Source: Thiohalorhabdus denitrificans (GTDB lineage Bacteria; Pseudomonadota; Gammaproteobacteria; Thiohalorhabdales; Thiohalorhabdaceae). From it: a stretch of 64,000 bases of DNA. The first letter of the stretch is position 1. Each line of letters begins with the position of its first letter. The notes under the pieces are model-generated. The model saw only the letters and a program-made list of their open reading frames with translations. It did not search any database and was not told the DNA's origin. A program made the position numbers and the translations under genes. Of the stretch, positions 34,701 through 47,784 are shown piece after piece. The stretch covers positions 1 to 64,000 of the forward strand of contig NZ_LJCP01000008.1 in the NCBI RefSeq assembly GCF_001399755.1, read 5' to 3'.

Positions 34701-35681
34701 GACCTGGCCATCACCGGGGAGGACTTCCTCGCCTACGACACCACCGACATCCGGGTCTGGATCTCCCCCGACCTCAAGGTGGAGGCGCAGCGTCCGCGGG
34801 TCGACGTCACCGGGACGGTGCGCATTCCCCGGGCGGAGATCGAGATCAAGGAGCTGCCCGCCTCCGGGGTGGTGCAGGTCTCCGAGGACCAGGTCCTGGT
34901 GACCGAGGAGGACGAGGTGGAGGGCGTGGAGCCGCCCTGGGAGGTCTCCGCCCGCGTGCGGGTGGTCCTGGGCGACCTGGTACGGTTCGAGGGCTTCGGC
35001 CTGAAGACCCGAATCGTGGGGGACCTGACGGTGCAGGAGAGCCCGGGGCAGCCCACCACCGCCACCGGCGAGGTGCGCACCGAGGAGGGCGAGTACAAGG
35101 CCTACGGCCAGGACCTGGAGATCCGCACCGGACGGCTGGTGTTCGGCGGGGGACCGGTCTCCTCCCCGGGCCTGGAGGTGCGGGCGGTGCGCACGCCCCG
35201 GCCCGACATCACCGTAGGGGTGGAGGCCAAGGGCCCCCTGCGCGAGCCGGAATTCTCCCTGTTCTCCGAACCCGGCATGTCGCAGACGGAGCAGCTGTCC
35301 TGGCTGGTGCTGGGCCGGCCGCTGGATCAGGCCTCGCGGGGGGAACAGTCGGCCCTGAGCCAGGCGGCCATCCTCCTGGGTCGCAAGGGCGGCCAATTCC
35401 TGGCGGAGACCATCGGCGAGGACCTGGGCCTCGACGAAGTGTCGCTGGAGGCCCAGGAGACCACCACCGAGGAGGGGGAGCAGACCGAGGAAGCCGCCCT
35501 GGTGCTGGGCAAATACCTCTCGCCGCGCCTATACGTGAGCTACGGCATCGGCCTGTTCGACTCCGCCAACACCTTCCGCATGACCTACACCCTCGCCCGC
35601 CATTGGCGGCTGGTCACCGAGTCCAGCGCCCAGGAGACCGGCGGCGACTTGTTCTACACCATCGAGAGCGGCGGGGACTGA
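31704..35681 (+). CDS. tamB: translocation and assembly module protein TamB
   Basis: A 1325-residue inner-membrane-anchored periplasmic protein. The single N-terminal helix (IAFWIVLAALLGGGAFLLL) is followed by a very long run of beta-rich repeats forming the groove predicted for lipid transfer. A TamB/DUF490 C-terminal domain, about the last 330 residues, includes GEYKAYGQDLEIRTGRLVF and LSWLVLGRPL. The GTG start at 31704 overlaps the tamA stop (GTGA), so translation is coupled. Length is near the E. coli protein (1259). The high Glu/Asp content is typical of this genome. Confidence 0.93.
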   Translation: MRRRWIAFWIVLAALLGGGAFLLLTETGLQWTWRLVRPALPEGLEVASVEGRLVGPVRVRDATLETASFRARMARGELDWRASDLLRGRITVSRLIVEDYRYTALPGAPEPEPETGEGPTTSAFLPVRIEDARFLNGEIRGAPDAEPTLVTALTGAVGIGPEGLYWDNLELETPELEAWSGGRIDHADDAPDGVAGSLGWTLRLPDQPEMAGRLEVSGTLQALEFDHRVTRPWAVATTGRIDDPLEEPRWEARITGEDLDLRTLGPGLPAGAGDLDLRLHGSTEDLEASGGVDLRLPERPPLHLEVDLAGNLPERAVDIRELLVTAEGLPARLSARGRVAMPAEGPEVDLRGDWRDLRWPLEDEAAPWQSAQGNWRAFGDWEALHARMEGALGDGDFHAAATYQGGPLGLAINWHNLRWPGPRALASPRGHATLAGTMEDYRLRLDAAGRAEELPDLHLTGRARGGPDSLDLQSLRLEALEGTLEASGDVGWGERFAADLALRGRDLNPGPLLPQWPGALDMEAGVQAEMSPEGPAAEVSDLLVEGRLRGRPVRVSGSGAYGGGALELTRLRLRSGASTLAAEGRVGEELDLAWNISSDDLEEVHPEAGGTLHGEGRVTGRLPLPRVSAELTGEGLRWGESTVEGVELEAEIHPRGAAPSRLKVAVRNARAGDTRLATLALEGRGTPDDHAIRLDLDSSQGQADLRTSGSWREAAQELTFRLEQAHLRPANLPDWRLEAPVEGAIGAATARLGRGCWSDGEGRLCLEGERGPEEVHGALAAQGIPLGYLLPLLPPDTGIEGTLSASGTFTMPTDGPPTGRMTVVTSAGRILQTGDAEALNGQQVLELRPSWATAEIDGQRAVTDFALNLGDDDRLTAHAELGLGEGPMADQPLSGRLRGAITDLEPISIFAPDIQDVDGALRADLRVDGTVAEPRPSGELGLQADTATLVPAGLTIRNFRLVATPESTRSISLQGHAESGEGSLDLAGAAAMGEDGPTADLAITGEDFLAYDTTDIRVWISPDLKVEAQRPRVDVTGTVRIPRAEIEIKELPASGVVQVSEDQVLVTEEDEVEGVEPPWEVSARVRVVLGDLVRFEGFGLKTRIVGDLTVQESPGQPTTATGEVRTEEGEYKAYGQDLEIRTGRLVFGGGPVSSPGLEVRAVRTPRPDITVGVEAKGPLREPEFSLFSEPGMSQTEQLSWLVLGRPLDQASRGEQSALSQAAILLGRKGGQFLAETIGEDLGLDEVSLEAQETTTEEGEQTEEAALVLGKYLSPRLYVSYGIGLFDSANTFRMTYTLARHWRLVTESSAQETGGDLFYTIESGGD

Positions 35682-35739
35682 ACCGGCCGCCCTTCCCTGC
35701 TAGGATGTGCGGCCTTTCGAACCGCTCCCGGATGGCCCC

Positions 35740-37488
35740 ATGGCGCACACCCATCTCAAGGGCAAGGACTGCCCCCTTGAAGCCACCATCGAGACCCTCT
35801 CCGCGCGCCTGGCCGAGGCCGGCTTCGCCGTGGAGGAGGCCTCCTGGCTGAACCCCGTGGCCCACGTCCACTCCGTGCACATCCGCGAGGTGGACTGCCC
35901 GCTGCTGTTCACCAACGGCAAGGGCGCCTCCCGCAAGGCCTGTCTGGCCAGCGGGCTGGGGGAGTTCGTGGAGCGGCTGGCCAACAACTACTTCTTCGCC
36001 GACTTCTACCTGGGCCCGGAGCTCGCCGCGGCGCCCTTCGTCCACTACCCCTTCGAGCGCTGGTTCCCCATCCCTGGGGACGGTGGGATCCCCGAAGGCC
36101 TGCTGGACGAGGACCTGCTGGCCGTCTACGACCCCGAGGGCGAGCTGCGCGCCGAGCACCTGGTGGACACCAACTCCGGCGCCTTCGAGCGCGGCGTCTG
36201 CGCCCTGCCCTACGTGCGCCAGCGCGACGGCACCACGCGCTGGTTCCCGGTCAGCCTGATCGGCAACCTCTACGTCAGCAACGGCATGTCCGCCGGCAAC
36301 ACCCCCGAGGAAGCCCAGGTGCAGGGCCTGGCGGAGATCCTCGAGCGCGCCGTGAAGAGCCGCGTCATCGCCGAGGGCCTCGCCTTGCCGCAGGTGCCGG
36401 AAGCGGTGCTGGACCGCTACCCGGCCATCCGGGAGGGCATCCGCGGCCTGGAGGCGGCCGGCTTCGGCGTGCGGGTGTGCGACGCGTCCCTGGGCGGGCG
36501 CTACCCGGTGATGAACGTCACCCTGCTCAACCCCGCCGACGGCAGCGTGTTCGCCTCCTTCGGGGCCCATCCCACCTTCGAGATCGCCCTGGAACGGGCC
36601 CTTACCGAGCTGCTGCAGGGCCGCGGCCTGGACCAGCTGGACGGCTTCCGCCCGCCCACCTTCGACATGGCGGAGGTGGCCGATCCGCAGAACCTGGAGC
36701 TGCACTTCATCGACTCCAGCGGCGTGGTGGCCTGGGATTTCCTGCGGGAGGAGCCGGACCATCCCTTCGCCGACTGGAACCTGGAGGCCGACAACGCCAC
36801 CGAGCGCGACCACCTGGTCGGCCTCCTGCACGAGGAGGGCTTCGACGTCTTCATCGCCGACTACACCCACCTCGGCGCCTACGCCTGCCGCATCCTGGTG
36901 CCCGGGCTCTCGGAGATCTATCCGGTGGACGAGCTGGTGGTGAACAACAACAACGAGGGCGCCCGGGTCCGCGAGCGGATCCTTTCCCTGCCGGACCTGG
37001 GGGCCGCGCAGTGGGCCGCCCTGTACGAGGAGCTGGAGGAGGGCGCCCACAACGACTACCAGCCCGTGCACGAGCTCATCGGCGTCGCTCCGGAGCCGGA
37101 CACCCTGTGGGCGCAGATGCGCCTCGGCGAGCTCAAGGCCCTGCTGGCACTGGCCCTGGGCCGGGAGGAGGAGGCCTTGGGCTGGGTGGAGTGGTGCCTG
37201 CACACCGGCGAGCTCCCGGAGGCGCGCCTGCCGCTGTTCCGCTGTCTGCAGGCCCTGCTGGAGATGGCCCTGGCGGGCCGAGCGCCCGAGGACTTCCGGC
37301 CCGCCCTCGCCCGGCTGTACGGGGTGGCGACCGTGGCCCGCGCCGAGGCCGTCCTAAACGGGCGGGAGCTATTCCCCGGCCTGGGCCGCCCCGGCCCAAG
37401 CCTGGAGGGCTTCGAACGGCACCGGGCCCTGCTGGCGGCCTACCGCAAGCTCCACGAGGTCAAGGAAGGGGCCGCCCTGGCCCAATAA
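35740..37488 (+). CDS. ycaO: YcaO family protein (ribosomal S12 methylthiotransferase accessory)
   Basis: A 582-residue YcaO close to the E. coli protein (586) in length and start; the opening MAHTHLKGKDCPLEATIETL aligns to its N-terminus, which fixes the ATG at 35740. YcaO enzymes use ATP to activate amide backbones; the E. coli member assists RimO-dependent methylthiolation of ribosomal protein S12. Characteristic blocks are FTNGKGASRKACLASGLGEF, ERLANNYFFADF and QGLAEILERAVKSRVI. A C-terminal TPR-like helical region spans about 440-582. No rimO or azole-peptide genes are nearby, so the housekeeping role is the best guess. Confidence 0.93.
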   Translation: MAHTHLKGKDCPLEATIETLSARLAEAGFAVEEASWLNPVAHVHSVHIREVDCPLLFTNGKGASRKACLASGLGEFVERLANNYFFADFYLGPELAAAPFVHYPFERWFPIPGDGGIPEGLLDEDLLAVYDPEGELRAEHLVDTNSGAFERGVCALPYVRQRDGTTRWFPVSLIGNLYVSNGMSAGNTPEEAQVQGLAEILERAVKSRVIAEGLALPQVPEAVLDRYPAIREGIRGLEAAGFGVRVCDASLGGRYPVMNVTLLNPADGSVFASFGAHPTFEIALERALTELLQGRGLDQLDGFRPPTFDMAEVADPQNLELHFIDSSGVVAWDFLREEPDHPFADWNLEADNATERDHLVGLLHEEGFDVFIADYTHLGAYACRILVPGLSEIYPVDELVVNNNNEGARVRERILSLPDLGAAQWAALYEELEEGAHNDYQPVHELIGVAPEPDTLWAQMRLGELKALLALALGREEEALGWVEWCLHTGELPEARLPLFRCLQALLEMALAGRAPEDFRPALARLYGVATVARAEAVLNGRELFPGLGRPGPSLEGFERHRALLAAYRKLHEVKEGAALAQ

Positions 37489-37515
37489 CCGATCCGTAAC
37501 CGGGGGGACGAAACA

Positions 37516-37545
37516 AAACGGGCAACCCCTCAGGGCCGCCCGTTT
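37516..37545. terminator. bidirectional terminator between ycaO and alaS
   Basis: Stem AAACGGGC / GCCCGTTT with an inner GC-rich loop. On the minus strand it is followed by TTTTGTTTCG, serving alaS; on the plus strand by TTTCCGGTTT, serving ycaO. Confidence 0.8.
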
Positions 37546-37570
37546 CCGGTTTGGCCGACCTGGCGGTGGC

Positions 37571-40216
<2,646 letters not shown>

Positions 40217-40277
40217 GACGGGCCTCTTCCGCAATCCAGTGGGGGGAGTCGGTGCGCCCTTCCGGGGGCGCAAGGCA

Positions 40278-40314
40278 CGGACGGGCGGGGCCTCGGCATG
40301 GCCCCGCCCGTCCG
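40278..40314. terminator. 15-bp perfect hairpin between recX and alaS
   Basis: CGGACGGGCGGGGCC and its exact complement (40300-40314) around a 7-base loop. There is no T run on either strand, so it may be an attenuator, RNA-stability structure or Rho-associated site rather than a simple intrinsic terminator. Confidence 0.55.
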
Positions 40315-40331
40315 CGTCCTCGGTTCGTGGT

Positions 40332-40823
40332 TTAGAAACCCGCTTCGTCCTCCGGGTTTCCGCCGCCCCGCAGCAGCCCGGCGCAGACTTCCGGATCAAA
40401 GCCGCGCTGCTGCAGATAACGCGTGCGCTTGGCCCGCTCCCGGACATCCGCGGGCGGTGTGTGGCCGAAGCGCTTGGCAAGCTGATCGGCCGCCAGGCGC
40501 CGCTCCTCGTCCCGCTCCAGGGCGGCGTGCCGCAGCCCCTCGCCGTCCACGCCGTGCTCGCGCAGCTCCGCCTCCACCCGGCGCGGGCCGAAGCCCTTGG
40601 CGAAGCGGGCGCGGGCGTATTCCTCGGCGAAACGCCGGTCCGACTGGGCCCCCTCCGCCTCCAGGCGGTCCAGGGCGGCATCGGCGGCCGGGCGCGGGTG
40701 GTCCCGCTCGGCCAGCTTGCGGGCCAGCTCCCGCCGGCTGTGATCCCGGCGCACCAGGAGCTTGAGCGCCTGCGCGTAGGCGGCCTCCACGGCCTCGTCG
40801 TCCCGGCCTTCCGGCTCCGTCAT
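40332..40823 (-). CDS. recX: regulatory protein RecX
   Basis: A 163-residue RecX, three-helix repeats that bind the RecA filament and inhibit it. Family blocks are [38 protein letters not shown] and [11 protein letters not shown]. It begins 16 bp after the recA stop on the same strand. Start ATG at 40823. Confidence 0.94.
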   Translation of the reverse strand: MTEPEGRDDEAVEAAYAQALKLLVRRDHSRRELARKLAERDHPRPAADAALDRLEAEGAQSDRRFAEEYARARFAKGFGPRRVEAELREHGVDGEGLRHAALERDEERRLAADQLAKRFGHTPPADVRERAKRTRYLQQRGFDPEVCAGLLRGGGNPEDEAGF

Positions 40824-40839
40824 GGCGCCCCGTCCGGAC

Positions 40840-41958
40840 CTAGGCCTGCCCCTGCTCCGCCTTGCCGCCGGCATCCTTGCCGCCGCCGGCCTTCTTCTCG
40901 GCGCCCTGGGCCGCGCCCTTGTCCGCGGCGGCTTCGGCGGCCTTTGGCTCCCCGTCGCCGACCGGCGCGGGGCTCAGGCCGGCGGCCTCGCGGATCTTGG
41001 ATTCCAGCTCCGCCGCCATCTCGGGGTTGTCCTTGAGGAACTGGCGGACGTTCTGCTTGCCCTGGCCGATGCGCTCCCCGTTATAGGAGTACCACGCCCC
41101 GGACTTCTCGATCAGGCCGTGCTCCACGCCCAGGTCGATGATCTCGCTCTCCCGGGAGACGCCCTCGCCGTAGAGGATGTCGAACTCGGCCTCGCGGAAC
41201 GGCGGGGCCACCTTGTTCTTGATCACCTTGACCCGGGTGTGGTTCCCCAGGACCTCTTCGCCCTGCTTGATGGCGCCGGTGCGGCGGATGTCCAGGCGCA
41301 CGGCGGAGTAGAACTTGAGGGCGTTGCCGCCGGTGGTCGTTTCCGGGCTGCCGAACATGACACCGATCTTCATGCGGATCTGGTTGATGAAGAAGACGGT
41401 GGTCTTGGAGTTGTTGATGGAGCCCGTGAGCTTGCGCAGGGCCTGGGACAGCAGGCGGGCCTGCAGGCCCACGTGGGAGTCGCCCATCTCGCCCTCGATC
41501 TCGGCCTTGGGCACCAGGGCGGCCACCGAGTCGATCACCACCGCGTGCACCGCCCCGGAGCGCACCAGCATGTCGGCGATCTCCAGGGCCTGCTCGCCGG
41601 TGTCCGGCTGGGAGACCAGCAGCTCGTCCACGTTGACGCCCAGCTTGCGGGCGTAGGTGGGGTCCAGGGCGTGCTCGGCGTCGATAAAGGCCGCCACGCC
41701 GCCGGCCCTCTGGGCCTCGGCCAGGGCGTGCAGGGTCAGGGTGGTCTTGCCCGAGGACTCCGGACCGAAGATCTCGATCACCCGGCCGCGCGGATAGCCC
41801 CCCACGCCCATGGCGATGTCCAGGTTCAGGGAGCCCGACGGGGTCACGGGGACGTCGAAGGCCTCCTGGTCCCCCAGGCGCATGACCGAGCCCTTGCCGA
41901 ACTGCCGGTCGATGTTCTTGATCGCCGAGTCGAGCGCCTTCTGCTTTTCCGCATCCAT
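40840..41958 (-). CDS. recA: recombinase RecA
   Basis: A 372-residue RecA. Walker A is GPESSGKTT at 65-73; the Walker B region is [12 protein letters not shown], and loop L2 is around [16 protein letters not shown]. The C-terminal tail is an Ala/Lys/Glu-rich extension (about 330-372), somewhat longer than in E. coli (353 total). It drives strand exchange and triggers LexA self-cleavage. A GAGAAC-N5-GAGAAC direct repeat 90 bp upstream is a likely LexA operator. Confidence 0.98.
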   Translation of the reverse strand: MDAEKQKALDSAIKNIDRQFGKGSVMRLGDQEAFDVPVTPSGSLNLDIAMGVGGYPRGRVIEIFGPESSGKTTLTLHALAEAQRAGGVAAFIDAEHALDPTYARKLGVNVDELLVSQPDTGEQALEIADMLVRSGAVHAVVIDSVAALVPKAEIEGEMGDSHVGLQARLLSQALRKLTGSINNSKTTVFFINQIRMKIGVMFGSPETTTGGNALKFYSAVRLDIRRTGAIKQGEEVLGNHTRVKVIKNKVAPPFREAEFDILYGEGVSRESEIIDLGVEHGLIEKSGAWYSYNGERIGQGKQNVRQFLKDNPEMAAELESKIREAAGLSPAPVGDGEPKAAEAAADKGAAQGAEKKAGGGKDAGGKAEQGQA

Positions 41959-42047
41959 AGCCGCCACCTTTTCGGAACGCCGGCGCCTCTCGGGCACCGC
42001 GGAATATTCGGACTGTTATCCGCAGGGTAACGCACCCGGAACGTTTT

Positions 42048-42064
42048 GAGAACTTTCCGAGAAC
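42048..42064. promoter_or_regulatory. SOS operator of recA, direct-repeat type
   Basis: On the minus strand GTTCTCGGAAAGTTCTC, i.e. GTTC-N7-GTTC, 90 bp before the recA start. The same direct repeat with a different spacer lies in front of lexA (62415-62431). No CTGT-N8-ACAG box was seen. Confidence 0.75.
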
Positions 42065-42101
42065 AAAAAGCCGGCCGACCCCGGGGAGCCCCCGGCCGGA
42101 T

Positions 42102-43034
42102 TCACTCCACCAGCTCCAGGGCCAGGGCGATGGCGGCGTTCACCGTCCGCCAGCGGACCTCCCCGCGGGTGCCGGGGAGCACGAAGCGCCGGGCCTCGGG
42201 GGCGGCGTCGCGGCCCCCGGCGCCGATCCACACCGTGCCCACCGGCTTCTCCCCGGTGCCTCCCCCGGGGCCGGCGATCCCGGTGACGGCCAGGGCCAGA
42301 TCGGCCGGGCTCCGCTCCAGGGCCCCCTGGACCATGGCGCGGGCCACCGGCTCGCTCACGGCCCCATGGCGCTCCAGGACGCCGCCGGGGACACCCAGCA
42401 GGGCCTCCTTGGCGGCGTTGGTGTAGGTGACCCAGCCGCGCTCCACGTAGGCGGAGCTGCCGGGGACCGCCGTGAGCCGCTCGGCAATGCCGCCGCCGGT
42501 GCACGATTCCGCGGTGGCGATGGTCCGCCCGGCGGCCGTCAGGCGCTGCCCCAGGTGGCGCTCGGGGGACCGCAGCCCGGGATCCAGCCAGGGATCCCGG
42601 GCGCCCGCCGCATCGTCCACCCACCACTCGCCGGGGAGGCCGGGGCTCAGGGTGGCGCCTGCCGGCAGGCGGGCGCGCAGGCCCTCCTCGTCGGGGGCCA
42701 CGGCAGCGAACCGGCCCGGCCGCCGCGGGTCCAGCCCGGCCGCCGCCAGGGCCGCCACCAGGGCCTCCTCGGCCAGCTCGGGCTGGCGGATGCGCACGGC
42801 GAGGATCCCCTCCTCCCGGGACCAATCCGCCACCGCCAGCCCGTCCAGGACCACCGGCTGGCCCGCCTCCGGGCCCGCACCGGGGGCCAGGGTGACCCAC
42901 AGGTCCGGGCGGGCCGCCTCCGGGACGGGCGCGAAGCCGGACAAGCCGACAAGTGTCCGAAGCCGGGCGAGCCGGGCGGCCAGCCAGGGCTCGGCCACCT
43001 GTCCGGGGACATGGATGACGGCCTGTCCGGACAT
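42102..43034 (-). CDS. CinA C-terminal (PncC-like) protein with unusual N-terminal domain
   Basis: A 310-residue protein. The C-terminal half (about 160-310) is the CinA/PncC NMN amidohydrolase domain with the catalytic Ser in [13 protein letters not shown], then [16 protein letters not shown] and [23 protein letters not shown]. Stand-alone PncC is about 165 residues, and full CinA carries a MoCF domain of about 250 in front. The first about 155 residues here match neither by eye; they look like a small alpha/beta unit ([11 protein letters not shown]-type strands, [18 protein letters not shown]). The position before recA is classical. Start GTG or ATG context: ATG at 43034. Confidence 0.85.
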   Translation of the reverse strand: MSGQAVIHVPGQVAEPWLAARLARLRTLVGLSGFAPVPEAARPDLWVTLAPGAGPEAGQPVVLDGLAVADWSREEGILAVRIRQPELAEEALVAALAAAGLDPRRPGRFAAVAPDEEGLRARLPAGATLSPGLPGEWWVDDAAGARDPWLDPGLRSPERHLGQRLTAAGRTIATAESCTGGGIAERLTAVPGSSAYVERGWVTYTNAAKEALLGVPGGVLERHGAVSEPVARAMVQGALERSPADLALAVTGIAGPGGGTGEKPVGTVWIGAGGRDAAPEARRFVLPGTRGEVRWRTVNAAIALALELVE

Positions 43035-43052
43035 GGCGCGTACCTCCGGGGC

Positions 43053-43520
43053 CTAGCCCGCGTAGCCCCCGGGCCACCAGCGGAACAGGAGCTGGAGCAC
43101 CGCCAGGGCGTAGAGCCCCGCCACCACATCGTCCAGCATGATGCCCAGTCCGCCGGAGATCCGGGCATCCAGCCAGCCGATGGGAAATGGCTTGAGAATA
43201 TCAAAGGCCCGAAAGAGGATAAAGCCGGCCACGATGGGGCCCCAGCCGGGAGGCGCGGCGGTCATGGCGATGAGGTAGCCCACCACCTCGTCCCAGACCA
43301 CGGGAGAGGGATCGCCCACCCCGTAGGCCCGCGCACCCACGGAGCAGATCCAGACGTGGAGGGGGAAGGCGGCCAGAACCACCAGCAGGTAGAGGTGCCA
43401 GGGCAGGACCGCCGACAGGGCCATATACAGCGGGATGCCGAGCAGGGTGCCGAAGGTGCCCGGAGCCAGGGGGAGGCGGCCCAGCCCCAGCCCCTCCGCC
43501 AGCCAGACCACGGGCTTCAC
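43053..43520 (-). CDS. pgpA: phosphatidylglycerophosphatase A
   Basis: A 155-residue membrane enzyme that removes the phosphate from phosphatidylglycerophosphate. The conserved acidic motifs are PGTFGTLLGIPLY, VWDEVVGYLIAM and ILKPFPIGWLD. Four hydrophobic helices are visible. It starts with GTG at 43520, overlapping the thiL stop by 4 bases (GTGA), as is usual for this gene pair. Confidence 0.95.
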   Translation of the reverse strand: MKPVVWLAEGLGLGRLPLAPGTFGTLLGIPLYMALSAVLPWHLYLLVVLAAFPLHVWICSVGARAYGVGDPSPVVWDEVVGYLIAMTAAPPGWGPIVAGFILFRAFDILKPFPIGWLDARISGGLGIMLDDVVAGLYALAVLQLLFRWWPGGYAG

Positions 43521-44536
43521 GCGCCGTCCCTTTCCTCGGCGGGGAAATGGTCGTAGCCGCCACTCTCCCCGGGCACGCCCGCGCCGAACACCTCACCAGG
43601 GCGCTCCGCCACCACCCGGCCGATGGGGGTGAAGCGGGTATCGGCCTCGTACTTGGCCCGGTGAATGCCCTCGAAGGCCTCCTCCCCGGCGGCGAAGACC
43701 AGCTCGAAGTCCTCGCCCCCGGACAGGGCCAGGGGCAGGGGGTCCCGCCCGGTGGCCCAGGACCACTCGCCCATGGGGGCCGACAGGGGCAGCCGCGCGG
43801 TGTCCAGCTCGAGGCCCACCCCGCTGGCCGACGCCAGATGGCGCAGGTCCGCGAGCAGGCCGTCGCTCACGTCGATGGCGGCGGAGGCCACCCCGGCGAT
43901 TCCCTGGCCGTAGGCCAGCGGGGGGCGCGGGCGCAGATGGCGCTCCACCAGGAGGTCGTAGGCGGGCAGCCAGTCCGCGGGGGGATCGCGGAGCAGCTCC
44001 AGCCCAGCGGCGGCGTCCCCCAGGGTGCCCGTGACGTACACGGTCTCGCCGGGGCGGGCGCCGTCGCGGCGCAGGGCCCGCTCCGGGGCCACCCGGCCGA
44101 GCAGGGTGAGGGATAGGGCCAACGGCCCCGGCGTGGCCACCGTGTCGCCGCCCACCAGGGCGATGCCCCACGTCTCCAGCGCCTCCTGCAGGCCGTCGGC
44201 CAGGAGGCCGGCCCGCTCCCGGGCCAGGTCCTTTGGCAGGGAGGCGGCGAGCAGGGCGTGGCGGGGCCGGGCCCCCATGGCGGCGAGGTCGGAGACGTTC
44301 ACGGCCACCGCCTTCCAGCCCAGCGCCGCGGCGTCGCCGCCCGGCAGGGCGTGCACGCCCTCCTCCACGGTGTCCACGGCCGCCACCCAGTCCGCGTCCC
44401 CGCCGTGGGCGAGCAGGGCGGCGTCGTCGCCGATGCCGGCGTGGACATCCGCCGGCCGGGAACGGTCGCGGTGGAAAAGCTCCTCGATGAGGGCGAATTC
44501 CCCCGCCGTGCCGATGCGCCCTTCCCTATCCGTCAC
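43517..44536 (-). CDS. thiL: thiamine-monophosphate kinase
   Basis: A 339-residue ThiL that phosphorylates thiamine phosphate to thiamine diphosphate. Metal and nucleotide sites are in GIGDDAALL, AVNVSDLAAMGARP, LVGGDTVATPGPL and AIDVSDGLLADLRHLA. It starts with GTG at 44536 and overlaps the nusB end by 11 bases. Confidence 0.95.
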   Translation of the reverse strand: MTDREGRIGTAGEFALIEELFHRDRSRPADVHAGIGDDAALLAHGGDADWVAAVDTVEEGVHALPGGDAAALGWKAVAVNVSDLAAMGARPRHALLAASLPKDLARERAGLLADGLQEALETWGIALVGGDTVATPGPLALSLTLLGRVAPERALRRDGARPGETVYVTGTLGDAAAGLELLRDPPADWLPAYDLLVERHLRPRPPLAYGQGIAGVASAAIDVSDGLLADLRHLASASGVGLELDTARLPLSAPMGEWSWATGRDPLPLALSGGEDFELVFAAGEEAFEGIHRAKYEADTRFTPIGRVVAERPGEVFGAGVPGESGGYDHFPAEERDGA

Positions 44537-44963
44537 CGGCGGAGCCCCCGTCCCCCTGGGCGCGGCGCTCGCGGGCGATGCGGTCGAGGACGGCGTTGAC
44601 GAAGCGATAGCCCTGGTCCGTGCCGAAGGACTTGGCCAGCTCCACCCCCTCGTTGATCACCACCCGGTAGGGCACGTCCTCCCGCTCCAGGAGCTCCCCG
44701 ACCCCGGCGCGCAGGATGGCCTGCTCCACGCCGGTGAGCTCGGAGAGGCGCCGGGGCATGATGGCCGGGGCGATGAGGGCGTCGATCTCCTCGTGGCGCT
44801 CCACGGCCTTGCGCAGCAGGTGCTGGAAATAGGCGCGCTCCGCCCCCTCCAGGTACCCGGCGTCGAGGAACTCCATCTCCAGCTCCCGGGGGTCCTGGGG
44901 GTTGTAATGCCACTGGTACAGCGCCTGCACCAGGGCCTCGCGGGCGCGGTGTCGTTCGTTCAT
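44526..44963 (-). CDS. nusB: transcription antitermination factor NusB
   Basis: A 145-residue all-helical RNA-binding protein. It acts with NusE/S10 in the antitermination complex on rRNA operons. Marks are RAREALVQALYQW at the N-terminus, RLSELTGVEQAILR and PYRVVINEGVELAKSFG. Start ATG at 44963, where family similarity begins. In most gammaproteobacteria it follows ribH closely; here 233 bp containing a REP-like element separate them. Confidence 0.96.
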   Translation of the reverse strand: MNERHRAREALVQALYQWHYNPQDPRELEMEFLDAGYLEGAERAYFQHLLRKAVERHEEIDALIAPAIMPRRLSELTGVEQAILRAGVGELLEREDVPYRVVINEGVELAKSFGTDQGYRFVNAVLDRIARERRAQGDGGSAGDG

Positions 44964-45071
44964 GGGACGGATGATTCCTGCCAGATGTGCTCGGTATAGA
45001 ATTCTATTAAGGAAAGGGGCCGTCCGCGTGCTCGCCCGCCAAAAGGGCTTCAGAACGTGCGCAGGCCGCAT

Positions 45072-45094
45072 GTAGGAGCCCGCTTCAGCGGGCG
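45072..45094. repeat. REP-like element (GTAGGAG type)
   Basis: GTAGGAGCCCGCTTCAGCGG followed by GCGA, close in form to Pseudomonas REP sequences; a weaker GAGCTCCTAC copy faces it near 45140. It lies between ribH and nusB, where it breaks an otherwise tight operon. Confidence 0.7.
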
Positions 45095-45196
45095 ATGGCC
45101 GGATAGGGCCCGCAGGGCTGGGTAGACATCGCTCCCTAAAGTGAGCTCCTACGAGTGAGCTCCCCCAGTTCCGAAGGCCGTTGTACCGGCCCGGCC

Positions 45197-45650
45197 TCAG
45201 CCCTCGAGCTGCCCCATCACCCGCACCATCTCCAGGGCGGCCATGGCGGCGTCGGCGCCCTTGTTGCCGGCCTTGGTGCCGGCGCGCTCGATGGCCTGCT
45301 CCAGGGTGTCGGTGGTGATGATGCCGTATCCCACCGGCACGCCCGATTCCATCTGCACCTGAGCCAGGCCCTTGCTAACCTCGGCGGCCACGTAGTCGAA
45401 ATGGGGGGTGGAGCCGCGGATCACCGCGCCCAGGGCGATGACGGCGTCGAAGCGGCCGCTGGCCGCCATGCGCTGGGCCGCCAAGGGGATCTCGAAGGAG
45501 CCGGGCACCCGCACCAGGGTCAGGTCGTCGCCGTCCGCTCCGTTGCGGACCAGGATGTCCTCGGCCCCGCCCACCATGTGGTCCACCACCAAGCTGTTGA
45601 AACGGCTGGCGATCAGGCCGAAGCGGAGTCCGCTCGCGTCCAGCCGGCCC

Positions 45651-45664
<14 letters not shown>
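45197..45664 (-). CDS. ribH: 6,7-dimethyl-8-ribityllumazine synthase
   Basis: A 155-residue lumazine synthase that joins the ribBA and ribD branch products to form the riboflavin precursor. Family marks are [52 protein letters not shown] and [23 protein letters not shown]. It overlaps the ribBA 3' end by 14 bases. Confidence 0.97.
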
Positions 45665-46943
<1,279 letters not shown>

Positions 46944-47112
46944 GGTCTCGTTGCTGCCAGCCGGGTGGGCGCCCGAATCCTCGGGCAGAATGGGTCACGG
47001 GCCGGGGCCTTGCCCCGACCCCGGATTCGCTCCGGCGGAGGGCGGGGCTCCGCCGCGGCTACGGATGAGACAGCCGCCCCCGCACGGGGTTCGGGATGGC
47101 CGGGGCCCGGCC

Positions 47113-47784
47113 CTAGCCGCCTTCCCCGAGCCCGGAAAAACCGGCCCGGGCCAGGGACGCCGCGTCCAGGCCGCCGCCCTCCCCGGATGCGTCCTCACCC
47201 CGCACGAGCCGCTCCAGGTAGCGGGCGATCAGGTCCACCTCCAGATTGAGCCGGTCGCCGGGGTGCCGGTCGCCCAGGGTGGTGTGGGCCAGGGTGTGCG
47301 GCACTAGGTTGACGTCGAAGCGGTTCCCCTCCACCCCGTTCACCGTCAGGCTCACCCCGTCCAGGCAGACCGAGCCCTTCTCGGCCACGTAGCGGCTCAG
47401 GTGCGCGGGGACCTCCAGGACGAAGCGCTCGCTGCGCGCCTCCTGGCGCCGTTCCTGCAGCACCGCCAGGCCGTCCACGTGGCCGGAGACCAGATGCCCC
47501 CCCAGCCGGGTGGTGGGCAGCAGGGCTTTCTCCAGGTTCACCCGGGAGCCCACCGTCAGGTCGCCGAAAGCGGTGCGCTCCCAGGTCTCCACAGAGACGT
47601 CGGCGGCGAAGCCCCCCTCCTCCAGGGCCACCACCGTGAGGCAGGGTCCGGAGACGGCGATGCTGTCGCCCAGGGCCACGTCGCCCAGCTCCAGACCGCC
47701 GGCGCGGATGGCGACCCGCCAGTCGCCCGCCGCGGGCTGGATGGAGCGCACGGTACCGACCGCCTGGATGATGCCTGTGAACAC
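47113..47784 (-). CDS. ribE: riboflavin synthase, alpha subunit
   Basis: A 223-residue enzyme that dismutates two lumazines to riboflavin. Two repeated barrel halves are visible: FTGIIQAVGTV at the start with GDSIAVSGPCLTV, and LGGHLVSGHVDG with GSVCLDGVSLTVNGV. The GTG start at 47784 gives the standard (M)FTGII opening. It lies between ribD and ribBA in the usual order. Confidence 0.96.
   Translation of the reverse strand: MFTGIIQAVGTVRSIQPAAGDWRVAIRAGGLELGDVALGDSIAVSGPCLTVVALEEGGFAADVSVETWERTAFGDLTVGSRVNLEKALLPTTRLGGHLVSGHVDGLAVLQERRQEARSERFVLEVPAHLSRYVAEKGSVCLDGVSLTVNGVEGNRFDVNLVPHTLAHTTLGDRHPGDRLNLEVDLIARYLERLVRGEDASGEGGGLDAASLARAGFSGLGEGG

Noticed and set aside
46944-47112. FMN riboswitch before ribBA or ribE
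   Set aside because: No RFN-type conserved blocks (such as AGGG...GATTC) were found; genes are close together and look operon-driven.
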